Source: Paucibacter sp. TC2R-5
Lineage (GTDB): Bacteria; Pseudomonadota; Gammaproteobacteria; Burkholderiales; Burkholderiaceae_C
DNA: 64,000 bases
Assembly: GCF_025717605.1 (NCBI RefSeq)
Contig: NZ_JAJIRQ010000001.1
Location: forward strand, 771,716 to 835,715
Reading direction: 5' to 3'
Positions 17,842 through 27,000 of the stretch are shown here, piece by piece. Numbering within the stretch: position 1 is the first letter of the stretch; every line of letters starts with the position of its first letter. Position numbers and translations under genes: made by a program. Below the pieces are notes generated by a model, which worked only from the letters and a program-made list of their open reading frames with translations, did not search any database and was not told the DNA's origin.

Positions 17842-19022
17842 AAACTTGGGTGAAGATTTCTCTGGCGGTGGCCGTCGTGGCCCTGCTTGGCGTCGGTGGC
17901 GTGCGCCAAATGAAGGCGATGAAGTCGGCCAAAGATGCGCAGGCTCAGGCGCAGGCCAAACCGCGCAGCGGCCTGAGCTTGGCCGATATCGATGTTGCTG
18001 TGGTCAAGCGCGAACGCTTCGCGGGCAAGCTTGAAATTTCCGGCAGTTTGCGGGCCTTTGAGACCGCCATCATCAAGGCCAAGGTGGCGGCCGAACTGGC
18101 CAACTTGACGGTGCGTGAGGGCGACAGCGTGCGTGTGGGCCAAGTCTTGGGCAAACTCGATACGGTTGAGTTGGACTTGCGCCTGCGCCAAGCCGAGCAA
18201 AACGCGCGCGCCGCCAAGTCGCAACTCGATATTGCGCGGCGCGCGCTGGAGAACAACCGCGCCTTGGTCGGGCAGGGCTTTATTTCCAGCACCGCTTTGG
18301 ATAACGCCGTGGCGAGCATGGCCGGCAGCGAGGCCACTTATCAGGCGGCCCAAACTGCCGTCGATCTGGCGCGTAAGGCCCATGGCGACGCCACATTGAT
18401 TGCCCCAATCAACGGCCAGGTTTCACAGCGCCTGGCCCAGCCGGGCGAGCGGGTTCCTGTAGACGGCCGGGTGCTGGAGATCGTCAACCTGAGCCAGCTG
18501 GAGCTGGAGGCGGCCATTCCGCCCGAAATGGCGGCCGAGTTGAAGATTGGCGCCAAGGCGCTGCTGCAGGTGGACGGCATGGCGCAGGAAGTTCCCGCCA
18601 CCGTGGTGCGCATCAACCCAGCGGCTCAGGCCGGTACGCGGGCTGTGCTGGTCTACCTGAAGGTGGCCGGTCAGGCGGGCTTGCGCCACGGCATGTTCGC
18701 GCGCGGACGGATTTTGCTGGATGAGATCGAGGGCTTGGTGGCGCCGGTATCGACCGTGCGTTTCGACAGGGCGCGGCCCTATGTGCTGCAAATCATCGAC
18801 GGCAAGGCGCGGGCCCGCGAGGTGGAGCTGGGTCGCAGCGGCGAGCTGCGCGGCCAGCCGGTACAGGCCTTGCGCAGCGGCGTGCCCGAAGGTGCGCAGC
18901 TCTTGACCGGCACGGCGGGGCAGGTGGCTGATGGCACGCTGGTGACGCTGCCGCCACGTGTAGGCGTTGCGCAGGCTTCGGCTCCCGCCACCGCGCCGGC
19001 CGCCGCGGCTTCGGCACCCTGA
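17838..19022 (+). CDS. RND efflux periplasmic adaptor (membrane fusion protein)
   Basis: A 394-residue MFP/HlyD-type adaptor that links the inner-membrane RND pump to an outer-membrane TolC channel. The N-terminal anchor is [20 protein letters not shown] lipoyl/hairpin core follows, with [22 protein letters not shown] (first part) and its partner [22 protein letters not shown]. Beta-barrel and membrane-proximal domains follow, and the protein ends in an Ala/Pro-rich tail. No lipobox cysteine is visible, so it is anchored by the N-terminal segment. It overlaps the TetR gene by 4 bp and is followed 15 bases later by the pump. Confidence 0.93.
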   Translation: MKTWVKISLAVAVVALLGVGGVRQMKAMKSAKDAQAQAQAKPRSGLSLADIDVAVVKRERFAGKLEISGSLRAFETAIIKAKVAAELANLTVREGDSVRVGQVLGKLDTVELDLRLRQAEQNARAAKSQLDIARRALENNRALVGQGFISSTALDNAVASMAGSEATYQAAQTAVDLARKAHGDATLIAPINGQVSQRLAQPGERVPVDGRVLEIVNLSQLELEAAIPPEMAAELKIGAKALLQVDGMAQEVPATVVRINPAAQAGTRAVLVYLKVAGQAGLRHGMFARGRILLDEIEGLVAPVSTVRFDRARPYVLQIIDGKARAREVELGRSGELRGQPVQALRSGVPEGAQLLTGTAGQVADGTLVTLPPRVGVAQASAPATAPAAAASAP

Positions 19023-19037
19023 GCAGGAGCCGACACC

Positions 19038-22000
19038 ATGTGGTTCACCCGCGTATCGATCAACAACCCCGTGATGGCCGTGATGGTCATGCTGGCTTTG
19101 GTGGTCTTGGGCCTGTTCAGCTATCAGCGTCTGTCGGTCGATCAGTTCCCGAATATTGATTTCCCCACCGTGGTGGTGCAAATGGACTATCCCGGCGCCT
19201 CGCCGGAGATCGTCGAGAGCGAGGTCACCAAGAAGGTCGAGTCGGCGGTCAACACGGTGGCCGGTATCAGTGCCTTGACCTCGCGCTCCTACGAGGGGAC
19301 TTCGGTGGTCATCATCGAGTTCAATCTGGATGTTGATGGCCGCAAGGCCGCCGAGGATGTGCGCGAGAAGGTGGCCCTGATGCGCCCACTCCTGCGCGAC
19401 GAGGTCAAGGAGCCGCGCATCTCTCGTTTTGACCCGCAGAGCACACCCATATTCAGTGTGGCGGTCTTGGCTGACGACAAGAGTCGAAGCACACAAGAGC
19501 TGACCACCTGGGCCACCCAGGTCTTGCAAAAGCGGCTTGAGAACGTGCGCGGGGTCGGCTCGGTGTCGGTCGTCGGCGGGCTGCAGCGTCAGATTCAGTT
19601 GCAACTGCGCCCGCAAGACATGGAAGCGCTGGGGGTTGGCGTTGATCAGGTGCTGGCCGCCGTCAAGAGCGAGAACCAGGAATTGCCGCTCGGCACGATC
19701 CGCTCGAATGAGCAGGAACGGGTCGTGCAGATCAATGCGCGGCTGAAGGTGCCGGCGGACTTTCGCGACATCGTGGTGGCGCGCAAAGGCGGCGCCTCGG
19801 TCAGGCTCTGGCAGGTCGCCGATGTGATCGACGGGCCGCAGGAAGTGGAGAGTTTGGCGCTCTATAACGGCCAGCGCACGGTGCTGTTGAGCGTGCAAAA
19901 AAGTCAGGGCGAGAACACCATTGCGGTGGTTGACGGTTTGATGAGTGCGCTGAAAGACTCGGCCAATGTGACGCCGGCGGGTATACGCACCGAGATCAAC
20001 CGCGACAACTCGCGCGCGATCCGGGTCTCGGTCGCCAATGTGCAGCGCACCTTGTTCGAGGGCGCGGCGCTGACCATCCTGATCGTCTTTTTGTTCCTCA
20101 ACTCCTGGCGCTCCACCGTCATTACTGGCCTGACCCTACCGATTGCCTTGATCGGTACGTTTTTGTTCATGTATGCCTTCGGCTTCACGATCAATAACAT
20201 CACCATGATGGCGCTGAGCCTATGCGTGGGGCTCTTGATCGACGACGCCATCGTCGTGCGCGAGAACATCGTGCGCCATGTGCAGATGGGCGCCAGTCCC
20301 AGGCAGGCCGCACTCGACGGCACGGCCGAAATCGGCCTGGCCGTGCTGGCTACCACCTTGTCCATCGTGGCGGTGTTCTTGCCTATCGGCTTTATGGGCG
20401 GCATCGTTGGCAAGTTTTTCCATGAATTCGGCATCACCATCGTCGCGGCGGTACTGATTTCGATGTTCGTCAGCTTCACGCTCGACCCGATGCTGTCCAG
20501 CATCTGGCATGACCCGCAGGCGCATGGTGTGCACCGGGGTCCGCCGGTGACGCTGTATGACAAGACGCTGGGCCGCCTGACCCTGCAGGTGGACCGCTTC
20601 ACCGAATGGTTATCGGCCGCTTATCAGCGCATATTGGGCTGGTCGCTGCGCCACAAGGCCACCACCTTGTGGATCGCGTTTGGGACGTTTTTGTTCAGCT
20701 TTGTCTTGCTCGGCGGGGTCGGCAAGGAGTTCGTGCCCAAGGCCGATCTGTCCGAAACGCAAATCAATTTCTACACGCCGGTGGGCTCCGCCTTGGAAGT
20801 CACCGAGGCACGGGCGCGCCAAATCGATGCGCTGCTGCGCGAGTTGCCCGAGGTGCGCTACACCGTCACGACGATCAATAGCGGCTTCGCGGCCGGCAAG
20901 ATTTACGGCGCGATTTATGTGCGCCTGGCCAACCGCGCCGAGCGCAGCCGCAGCGTCGCCGATCTGGCCCAGCCTATGCGTGACAAGCTCGCCGCCGTGC
21001 CGGCCATCACCATCACCAATATTGGCCCGACCGATTTGGGCGGTGGCAAAAGCCTGCAGTTTTCGATTCAGGGGACGGACCTGGGCGAGTTGGAGCGGCT
21101 GTCCAAGCAGATCCAGGCCGAGATCATCAAGATCCCCGGTCTGGTCGATCTGGATAGCTCGCTGAAGGCGAACCGTCCGACGATTGCGATCGAGGTCAAG
21201 CGTGACGCCGCCGCCGACGCCGGCCTCAATGTCAATGCCTTGGCCGGCTCGCTGCGGACCTTGCTGGCCGGCACCACAGTCGGCAACTGGCGCGCGCTCG
21301 ATGGCGAGAACTACGACGTGATCGTGCGGCTGGGGCCGGCCGGCCGCAAGGCTTTGGCCGATCTGCAGCAGTTGCCCATCAATGTGACGGCGGCCGCCGA
21401 CGGCTCGGCGCGCGTTGTGCGCTTGTCGCAAGTGGCCGAGGTGAGCGAGTCGAGCGGCCCGAGTCAGATCAATCGGCGCGATATGAGCCGCGAGATCACC
21501 ATCGACGCCAATGCCTTGGGCCGCAGTTCGGGCGAGGTGTCGAGCGATATCAAGGCGGTGCTCGAGCGCACCGCTTTCCCGCCCGGCTATCGCTACACCT
21601 TCGGCGGCTCGACCAAGAATATGAACGAGTCTTTCCAATACGCAGTAGGCGCCCTGGCGCTGGCGATCGTGTTCATCTACATGATTCTGGCCAGCCAGTT
21701 CAAGAGCTTTTTGCAGCCCTTGGCCTTGATGAGCTCGCTGCCTTTGACCTTGATCGGTGTGGTGCTGGCGCTGCTGATGTTCCGCTCGACGCTGAATATG
21801 TTCAGCATCATCGGCATCGTGATGTTGATGGGCTTGGTGACCAAGAACGCGATCTTGTTGATCGACTTTGCGATCCGCTCGCGCGCCGGGGAGCATGGCC
21901 ACGGCGTTGAAGCTGAGCCGATGGGGCGTGAAGAAGCCTTGCTGCATGCGGCCAAGGTGCGCTTGCGGCCCATTTTGATGACAACGATGGCGATGGTCTT

Positions 22001-22193
22001 CGGCATGGTGCCCTTGGCCTTTGCGCTCAGCGAAGGCTCGGAGCAGCGCGCGCCGATGGGGCAGGCCGTTATTGGCGGCGTGATCACCTCCTCGCTGCTG
22101 ACGCTGGTGGTGGTGCCGGTGATCTATTGCTATCTGGATGACCTCGGGGCCTGGGCCAAACGCAAGTTTGCAGGCCCTAGAATCCCGGGCTGA
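19038..22193 (+). CDS. RND-family multidrug efflux permease (AcrB/HAE1 type)
   Basis: A 1051-residue proton-driven RND pump. It starts MWFTRVSINNPVMAVMVMLALVVL, the usual first membrane segment. The proton relay pair is present as D402-D403 in GLLIDDAIVVREN, followed by FLPIGFMGGIVGKFF, and the second half repeats the plan (GLVTKNAILLIDFA; RLRPILMTTMAM). The length and the two large periplasmic loops fit the hydrophobe/amphiphile group rather than the heavy-metal group, which carries a different relay motif. It is encoded between its adaptor and, 28 bases on, a methyltransferase-rhodanese-tolC set. Confidence 0.95.
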   Translation: MWFTRVSINNPVMAVMVMLALVVLGLFSYQRLSVDQFPNIDFPTVVVQMDYPGASPEIVESEVTKKVESAVNTVAGISALTSRSYEGTSVVIIEFNLDVDGRKAAEDVREKVALMRPLLRDEVKEPRISRFDPQSTPIFSVAVLADDKSRSTQELTTWATQVLQKRLENVRGVGSVSVVGGLQRQIQLQLRPQDMEALGVGVDQVLAAVKSENQELPLGTIRSNEQERVVQINARLKVPADFRDIVVARKGGASVRLWQVADVIDGPQEVESLALYNGQRTVLLSVQKSQGENTIAVVDGLMSALKDSANVTPAGIRTEINRDNSRAIRVSVANVQRTLFEGAALTILIVFLFLNSWRSTVITGLTLPIALIGTFLFMYAFGFTINNITMMALSLCVGLLIDDAIVVRENIVRHVQMGASPRQAALDGTAEIGLAVLATTLSIVAVFLPIGFMGGIVGKFFHEFGITIVAAVLISMFVSFTLDPMLSSIWHDPQAHGVHRGPPVTLYDKTLGRLTLQVDRFTEWLSAAYQRILGWSLRHKATTLWIAFGTFLFSFVLLGGVGKEFVPKADLSETQINFYTPVGSALEVTEARARQIDALLRELPEVRYTVTTINSGFAAGKIYGAIYVRLANRAERSRSVADLAQPMRDKLAAVPAITITNIGPTDLGGGKSLQFSIQGTDLGELERLSKQIQAEIIKIPGLVDLDSSLKANRPTIAIEVKRDAAADAGLNVNALAGSLRTLLAGTTVGNWRALDGENYDVIVRLGPAGRKALADLQQLPINVTAAADGSARVVRLSQVAEVSESSGPSQINRRDMSREITIDANALGRSSGEVSSDIKAVLERTAFPPGYRYTFGGSTKNMNESFQYAVGALALAIVFIYMILASQFKSFLQPLALMSSLPLTLIGVVLALLMFRSTLNMFSIIGIVMLMGLVTKNAILLIDFAIRSRAGEHGHGVEAEPMGREEALLHAAKVRLRPILMTTMAMVFGMVPLAFALSEGSEQRAPMGQAVIGGVITSSLLTLVVVPVIYCYLDDLGAWAKRKFAGPRIPG

Positions 22194-22221
22194 TGGAATT
22201 AGCTTTTCCCAAGGACTAGAC

Positions 22222-22875
22222 ATGAATATCGAACAAGCCCGCTTCAATATGATCGAGCAGCAGATCCGGCCCTGGGATGTGCTGGATGCCGGCGTTTTGC
22301 AGTTGTTGGCGGTGGTCAAGCGCGAAGATTTTGTGCCGCCGTCTTGCAAGGCCTTGGCCTTTATGGACGTCGAGATCCCTTTGCCCGGCGGTCAGTGCAT
22401 GTTGGTGCCGCGCGTGGAAGCTCGCTTGCTGCAAGAGTTGAAGGTCGCTCGGCATGAGAAAGTGCTGGAAGTCGGTGCGGGCAGCGGCTTTATGGCGGCT
22501 TTGCTGGGCCACCGGGCGCAGCGGGTGATTTCGCTCGAGATCAACCCCGAACTGGCCGCTTTTGCCGCCGCCAATCTCAAGCGCGCAGGTCTGGCTAACG
22601 TGGCTGTGCGTGAGCAGGACGGCGCCAATGGCTTTGCGGCGGAAGGCCCGTTTGACGTGATTTTGCTATCCGGCTCGGTTGCCGAAGTTCCGGCAGCGCT
22701 CTTGGCTCAGCTCAAGCTGGGTGGGCGTTTGGCGGCAATCGTCGGTGAGGAGCCGGTGATGCGCGCGCAGTTGATCGTGCGCGTCGGTGAGCAAGACTTC
22801 CGCACCAGCAATTTGTTCGATACCGTCGCACCCCGCTTGCAGGGCTTTGCGCCGGTCAGCGCTTTCAGCTTCTGA
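22222..22875 (+). CDS. Protein-L-isoaspartate O-methyltransferase family protein
   Basis: A 217-residue class I methyltransferase of the PCMT family, which in its best-known members repairs isoaspartyl residues. The SAM-binding motif is VLEVGAGSGFMAALL, preceded by the family N-terminus EQQIRPWDVL and LPGGQCMLVPR, followed by VISLEINPELAAFA. The ATG at 22222 begins MNIEQARFNMIEQQ; a longer frame from 22138 overlaps the pump gene and is rejected. In Burkholderiales this gene commonly precedes a rhodanese gene and tolC, as here. Why it is linked to TolC is not known to me. Confidence 0.9.
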   Translation: MNIEQARFNMIEQQIRPWDVLDAGVLQLLAVVKREDFVPPSCKALAFMDVEIPLPGGQCMLVPRVEARLLQELKVARHEKVLEVGAGSGFMAALLGHRAQRVISLEINPELAAFAAANLKRAGLANVAVREQDGANGFAAEGPFDVILLSGSVAEVPAALLAQLKLGGRLAAIVGEEPVMRAQLIVRVGEQDFRTSNLFDTVAPRLQGFAPVSAFSF

Positions 22876-22883
22876 TTGTTGAG

Positions 22884-23213
22884 ATGCGGCAGATTGGCTC
22901 CGACGAGTTGCTGGCGATGTGCGCCGGCAGCCATCCGCCTGTGCTGCTGGATGTGCGCGAGCCCTGGGAAGCGCAGCTGTCCCGCATTGTTGTTGACGGT
23001 TTACGCAGCGAGTTGATACCGATGGGGCAGATTCCTGCGCGCGTGGGAGAGCTGGACCGGGCGCAGCCCATCGTCTGTTATTGCCATCACGGGGTCAGAA
23101 GTCTGCAAGTCGTCGCATTTTTGCTGCGCGCAGGCTTCGATTCCGTCTATAACCTCGCCGGTGGTATTGATGCGTGGTCGCTTTCGACCGACCCATCGGT
23201 GCCGAGATATTGA
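22884..23213 (+). CDS. Single-domain rhodanese-like protein
   Basis: A 109-residue rhodanese domain. LLDVREPWE is the N-terminal signature and IVCYCHHGVRSLQV carries the active-site loop with the catalytic cysteine (CHHGVRS). YNLAGGIDAW is the C-terminal signature. Such proteins carry sulfur as a persulfide; the acceptor here is unknown. It is 8 bases downstream of the methyltransferase gene and 34 bases before tolC. There is no signal peptide, so it is cytoplasmic. Confidence 0.93.
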   Translation: MRQIGSDELLAMCAGSHPPVLLDVREPWEAQLSRIVVDGLRSELIPMGQIPARVGELDRAQPIVCYCHHGVRSLQVVAFLLRAGFDSVYNLAGGIDAWSLSTDPSVPRY

Positions 23214-23247
23214 CGCTTGTCATTTGTAATTGCTAACGAGGAAGTTC

Positions 23248-24585
23248 ATGTCAGACCAACGCGTATCTAATTCGCTCCGCCCACTGACCAAGATTGGTGT
23301 GGCCTTGGCCTTGGCTTTCGGCGCTGCCGCAGGTGCGCGGGCGCAGAGTCTGCTGGAGCTGTACGACGCGACCCGTGCCTTTGACCCGACCTATTTGTCG
23401 GCACGTGCTCAGGCCGATTCGGCCCAGTATCGGGTGGGTCAGATCGAAGCCTTGGAGAAGCCTACGCTGGGTATTGGCGGCACCGCCAAGCACGAGCAGG
23501 TCGATCTGCCCAAGCGTGACTGGGTGGGGGCCAGCACCTTTCAAGCAGGCCTGACCGGCAAGTATTCGCTGTACAACAAGGGCAACCGCCTCACCGTCGA
23601 ACAAGCGCGTCTGGGCCTGGACATCGCGGCGGCCGATCTTGAGAGCGCCGAGCAAGATTTGATCGTCCGCCTGGCGCAAGCCTATTTCGACGTGCTCGGT
23701 GCCGAGGACACATTGGCAACGACGCAGGCGGCCAAGGCTGCATTTGCAGAGCAGCTGGCCTCTGCCAAGCGCAATTTTGAGGTCGGCACTACCACCATCA
23801 CCGACACCCGTGAGGCGCAGGCCAAATATGACTTGGCCACCGCCGCCGAAATCGCTGCCGATAATGATTTGCGCGTCAAGCGCTTGAAGCTCAACCATGT
23901 CGTCGGCAAGCAGGTCACGCCCAAGGCGCTGGCCTTGCCGGTGGCCTTGCCGGCGATCGCGCCGGCCTCCGTCGAGCCTTGGGTCGAGCGAGCCGAGGAA
24001 CAGCATCCACTGATCCGCAAGGCCCGTGTCGGTGTTGACTCCTCGGTCTTGGAAACCGGCAAGGCCCGCGCCTCCGATGGCCTGACGGCTGATTTGAGCG
24101 CTACAGCAGGTGTGATCAATGCGCGCGGCAATGGTTCGCAGATACTCGGCACGACCAATAGTGGCAATATTGCGTTGTCGGTCAATCTGCCTTTGTATAC
24201 CGGCGGCGCCACGCAAAACCGCATCAAAGAGGCCTTGGTGCTGGAAGAGAAGGCTAGGCAAGATCTGGCCAACGCGCGTCGCAGCGTGTCAGAGGGAACG
24301 CGGAGTAACTTCTTCGGTGCTTTGTCGCAGGCTGCGCAGGTCAAAGCGCTGGAAGCGGCAGAGTCCTCGACCAAATTGGCGCTTGACGCCACACAACTGG
24401 GCTTCAAGGTCGGCGTTCGAGTCAATCTGGACGTCTTGAACGCGCAGACGCAGCTCTTCACCACCCAGCGTGATTTGGCCAAGGCGCGCTATGACGCGGT
24501 GCTCTTGAACCTGAAGCTGCGCCAGGCGGCTGGCGTGCTGAAGCCGGAAGATGTGGCCGCAACCAATCAGTTGCTGGTGAAGTAA
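23248..24585 (+). CDS. tolC: TolC-family outer membrane channel protein
   Basis: A 445-residue TolC-type outer membrane factor, the exit duct for RND efflux and type I secretion. It has a signal peptide (KIGVALALAFGAAAGARAQ) and then SLLELYDATRAFDPTYLSAR, the classical TolC N-terminus. The two helical repeats are visible; a pair of equivalent segments is DLIVRLAQAYFDVLGAED and GTRSNFFGALSQAAQVKAL. The ATG at 23248 follows GAGGAAG; an in-frame TTG at 23230 is less likely. It probably serves the pump encoded just upstream. A terminator follows at 24654. Confidence 0.93.
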   Translation: MSDQRVSNSLRPLTKIGVALALAFGAAAGARAQSLLELYDATRAFDPTYLSARAQADSAQYRVGQIEALEKPTLGIGGTAKHEQVDLPKRDWVGASTFQAGLTGKYSLYNKGNRLTVEQARLGLDIAAADLESAEQDLIVRLAQAYFDVLGAEDTLATTQAAKAAFAEQLASAKRNFEVGTTTITDTREAQAKYDLATAAEIAADNDLRVKRLKLNHVVGKQVTPKALALPVALPAIAPASVEPWVERAEEQHPLIRKARVGVDSSVLETGKARASDGLTADLSATAGVINARGNGSQILGTTNSGNIALSVNLPLYTGGATQNRIKEALVLEEKARQDLANARRSVSEGTRSNFFGALSQAAQVKALEAAESSTKLALDATQLGFKVGVRVNLDVLNAQTQLFTTQRDLAKARYDAVLLNLKLRQAAGVLKPEDVAATNQLLVK

Positions 24586-24646
24586 GTTGGTTTGCCGGCC
24601 AGATGTAGCCGGCCAGATGCGTCCGGGCTGACTCAGCCGGCCCAAC

Positions 24647-25171
24647 TCAAACTGACCCGCTTCGGCGGGTCTTTTTTTGCTTGCTCGGGTTTGGCGAAGG
24701 CGCTTCGCCGGGATCGTTCTCGAGCGGCGGCGCCGGGCGCAGCGGCGCATGTTCACGCAAGACCTTAAGGATGATGGCGGTGGAGGTTTGGGCCAGCTGG
24801 CAATAGCGCTGCAGCACCTGGTCCAAATGCGCCACGTCGCGCACCGCGATCTCCAAGATCCAGCTGTCTTCGCCGGTCACGTTATAGGCCGTCAAGACCT
24901 CGGGGCTGGCCTCCAGCGCACGCAATACGCGCGACTCATCGCAGCGGCCGACCCGGATCACGGCGCGCATCGCATAGCCAAGCTTGGCGCTATTGACGAT
25001 CGCTTGGTAGCCGCTGATGACGCCCAGGTCTTCCAGCTTGCGTACCCGCTCGGTCACGGCCGGTTGGCTCAGGTGGACGCGCCGGCCCAGCTCGGCCATG
25101 CTTAGGCGGGCATCGGCCTGGAGTTCGGCCAAGATTCGGTGGTCGTGGCTGTCGAAATCGGAGTTGTCCAT
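24647..25171 (-). CDS. Lrp/AsnC-family transcriptional regulator
   Basis: A 174-residue Lrp/AsnC regulator: N-terminal helix-turn-helix (HDHRILAELQADARLSMAEL, then RRVHLSQPAVTERVRKLE) and a C-terminal RAM ligand-binding domain (YNVTGEDSWILEIAVRD). It is divergent from an EamA exporter gene with 108 bases between, so it probably controls that exporter in response to an amino acid or related molecule. Its last residues (KKTRRSGSV) are encoded by the inverted repeat that forms the tolC terminator on the other strand; compared with the family it carries about 20 extra basic, Pro-rich C-terminal residues. Confidence 0.92.
   Translation of the reverse strand: MDNSDFDSHDHRILAELQADARLSMAELGRRVHLSQPAVTERVRKLEDLGVISGYQAIVNSAKLGYAMRAVIRVGRCDESRVLRALEASPEVLTAYNVTGEDSWILEIAVRDVAHLDQVLQRYCQLAQTSTAIILKVLREHAPLRPAPPLENDPGEAPSPNPSKQKKTRRSGSV
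24654..24678 (+). terminator. Rho-independent terminator of tolC
   Basis: GACCCGC (24654-24660), a TTCG tetraloop and GCGGGTC (24665-24671) form a perfect stem followed by seven T. It lies inside the 3' end of the convergent Lrp/AsnC gene. Confidence 0.92.
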
Positions 25172-25279
25172 GTTTTTGAAGGCGATGCTGCGGAAATTCC
25201 TTCAATGTTAGTTTGAATACTGCTGATTGCCTTTGAAGTTGCATTCAATAAATGGCGGCCTTTCTTTACGATTGCGGCC

Positions 25280-26173
25280 ATGAATAGCACCACTGTTGCC
25301 CCCACTCAAGTGGGCTTGAGCCCCCGTATCTTGGTTTGCCTGGCCGCCACTTGGTTGGTCTGGGGGTCGACCTATCTGGCGATCAAATTCGCGCTGATCA
25401 GCTTTCCGCCTTTTTTCCAGATGGGCACGCGCTTCCTGGCGGCGGGTGTCTTGCTGGCGGCCTGGATGCGCTGGCGCGGCAAGGCCTGGCCGAGCGCGCG
25501 TCAATGGCTGAATGCGCTGGTGATTGGTGCTTTGATGCTGGGCGGCGGCATGGGCTTCACCGCCACGGCCGAGCAAACTGTGGGCTCGGGCCTGGTGGTC
25601 GCCTTTATCGCGGTGATTCCCTTGATGACGGCCGCGATGAACCTGTTTTGGAAGGTGATCCCGACACGGCTGGAAATGCTGGGCATGGCCATCGGCCTGG
25701 TTGGCGTGTTGATGCTGATGCAGGGGCAGGGCTTCAGTGCCTCGCCGGTCGGTTTGCTGGCCATCAGCATCGCCTGCCTGACCTGGTCCTTGGGCAGTGT
25801 GTTGTCGCAGCGTGTGTTCCCCTTGGCGCCGGGCGCGATGGGCTTTGCCAGTGAGATGCTGGCCGGCGGGGTGGTACTTATCTTGATCAGCTTGCTGCGC
25901 GGCGAGGCGCTGCAATGGCCGCTGCAGCAGGAGTCCGTGCTGGCTTGGGTCTATCTGGTGGTGTTTGGATCGTTGATTGGCTTCAACGCCTATATGGTCT
26001 TGCTGGCCGAGGCACCTGCAGGTTTGGCGACAAGCTATTCCTTCGTCAACCCGGTGATTGCGATGTTGCTGGGCGTGGCGATTGCCGGCGAGCACATCAG
26101 CAGCTTCGAGTGGGCGGCGGCTGGCGTGGTGCTGATGGGCGTGGTCTTGCTGCTCAAAGGCCGTCGGAGCTGA
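25280..26173 (+). CDS. EamA/DMT-family metabolite exporter
   Basis: A 297-residue drug/metabolite transporter with ten predicted membrane segments in two EamA repeats: the first begins CLAATWLVWGSTYLAIKFAL, the second SIACLTWSLGSVLSQRVF. Members such as YedA or RhtA export amino acids or related metabolites. Here it is divergent from an Lrp/AsnC regulator, a common arrangement for amino-acid exporters, so an amino acid is a reasonable guess. yaaA starts 32 bases downstream on the same strand. Confidence 0.9.
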   Translation: MNSTTVAPTQVGLSPRILVCLAATWLVWGSTYLAIKFALISFPPFFQMGTRFLAAGVLLAAWMRWRGKAWPSARQWLNALVIGALMLGGGMGFTATAEQTVGSGLVVAFIAVIPLMTAAMNLFWKVIPTRLEMLGMAIGLVGVLMLMQGQGFSASPVGLLAISIACLTWSLGSVLSQRVFPLAPGAMGFASEMLAGGVVLILISLLRGEALQWPLQQESVLAWVYLVVFGSLIGFNAYMVLLAEAPAGLATSYSFVNPVIAMLLGVAIAGEHISSFEWAAAGVVLMGVVLLLKGRRS

Positions 26174-26205
26174 GAGTAAGCTCAGGAGCGGCGACAATCA
26201 GGTCC

Positions 26206-27000
26206 ATGCTCTATTTGCTCTCTCCCGCCAAGTCGCTCGACTACGAAACCCCAACACCGCCGGATCTGCTGGAACTTGCCAGCCAACCCCAGTTTGTGCC
26301 GCAGTCCAGCGAGTTGATCAAGCTGCTGCGCGCCAAGACGCCGGCCGATATTGCCAACATGATGGATCTGTCCGAGTCCTTGGCCGAGCTGAATGTGGCG
26401 CGCTTTGCAGCCTGGAAGCCTAACTTCAGCCACGTCAACAGCAAGCCGGCGGTGCTGGCCTTTAACGGCGATGTGTATGAGGGTTTGGCGGCCAATAGCT
26501 TGAGCACCGCGCAGCTGCAATGGGCGCAAGAGCATGTGGCGATTTTGTCGGGCCTGTACGGCGTGCTGCGGCCGCTGGATTTGATTCGACCCTACCGTTT
26601 GGAGATGGGCAGCCGCTTGGCCAATCCGGCGGGTGCCAATCTGTATAAATTCTGGGGCGAGCGCCTGGCACAACATCTGAATGTGCGCACACGTGCCGCG
26701 CAGGTGCCGGTGATTGTCAATCTGGCCTCACAGGAGTATTTTCGCGCCGCCAATCGGCCGGACCTGCAGCCGCGCGTGATTGAATGCGTGTTCGAAGACT
26801 GGAAGAACGGCCAGTACAAAATCATCAGCTTCTTTGCCAAACGCGCGCGTGGCCTGATGGCCCGTTACGCCATCACCGAGCGGATTGATACGCCCGCCGG
26901 CCTGCAGGATTTTGCGGCCGAGGGTTATGCTTTCCAGTCGGCTCTGTCGGAGCCGGGACGTTTGGTGTTTAGACGCAAGCTGGAGCCATCGAATTTATGA
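26206..27000 (+). CDS. yaaA: Peroxide stress protein YaaA
   Basis: A 264-residue YaaA (DUF328) protein. In E. coli this OxyR-controlled protein limits free intracellular iron during hydrogen peroxide stress and binds DNA. The signature N-terminus MLYLLSPAKSLDYETP is present, as are LSGLYGVLRPLDLIRPYRLE and the C-terminal FFAKRARGLMARY. The ATG at 26206 sets this start. It overlaps the downstream dioxygenase gene by 4 bp (ATGA), so the pair is probably coupled. Both proteins concern iron, one by limiting it and one by using it; a functional link is inference. Confidence 0.95.
   Translation: MLYLLSPAKSLDYETPTPPDLLELASQPQFVPQSSELIKLLRAKTPADIANMMDLSESLAELNVARFAAWKPNFSHVNSKPAVLAFNGDVYEGLAANSLSTAQLQWAQEHVAILSGLYGVLRPLDLIRPYRLEMGSRLANPAGANLYKFWGERLAQHLNVRTRAAQVPVIVNLASQEYFRAANRPDLQPRVIECVFEDWKNGQYKIISFFAKRARGLMARYAITERIDTPAGLQDFAAEGYAFQSALSEPGRLVFRRKLEPSNL

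Noticed and set aside
20610-22349. Open frame of 579 codons opposite the RND pump gene
   Set aside because: Antisense of a clearly conserved pump; no domain recognised.
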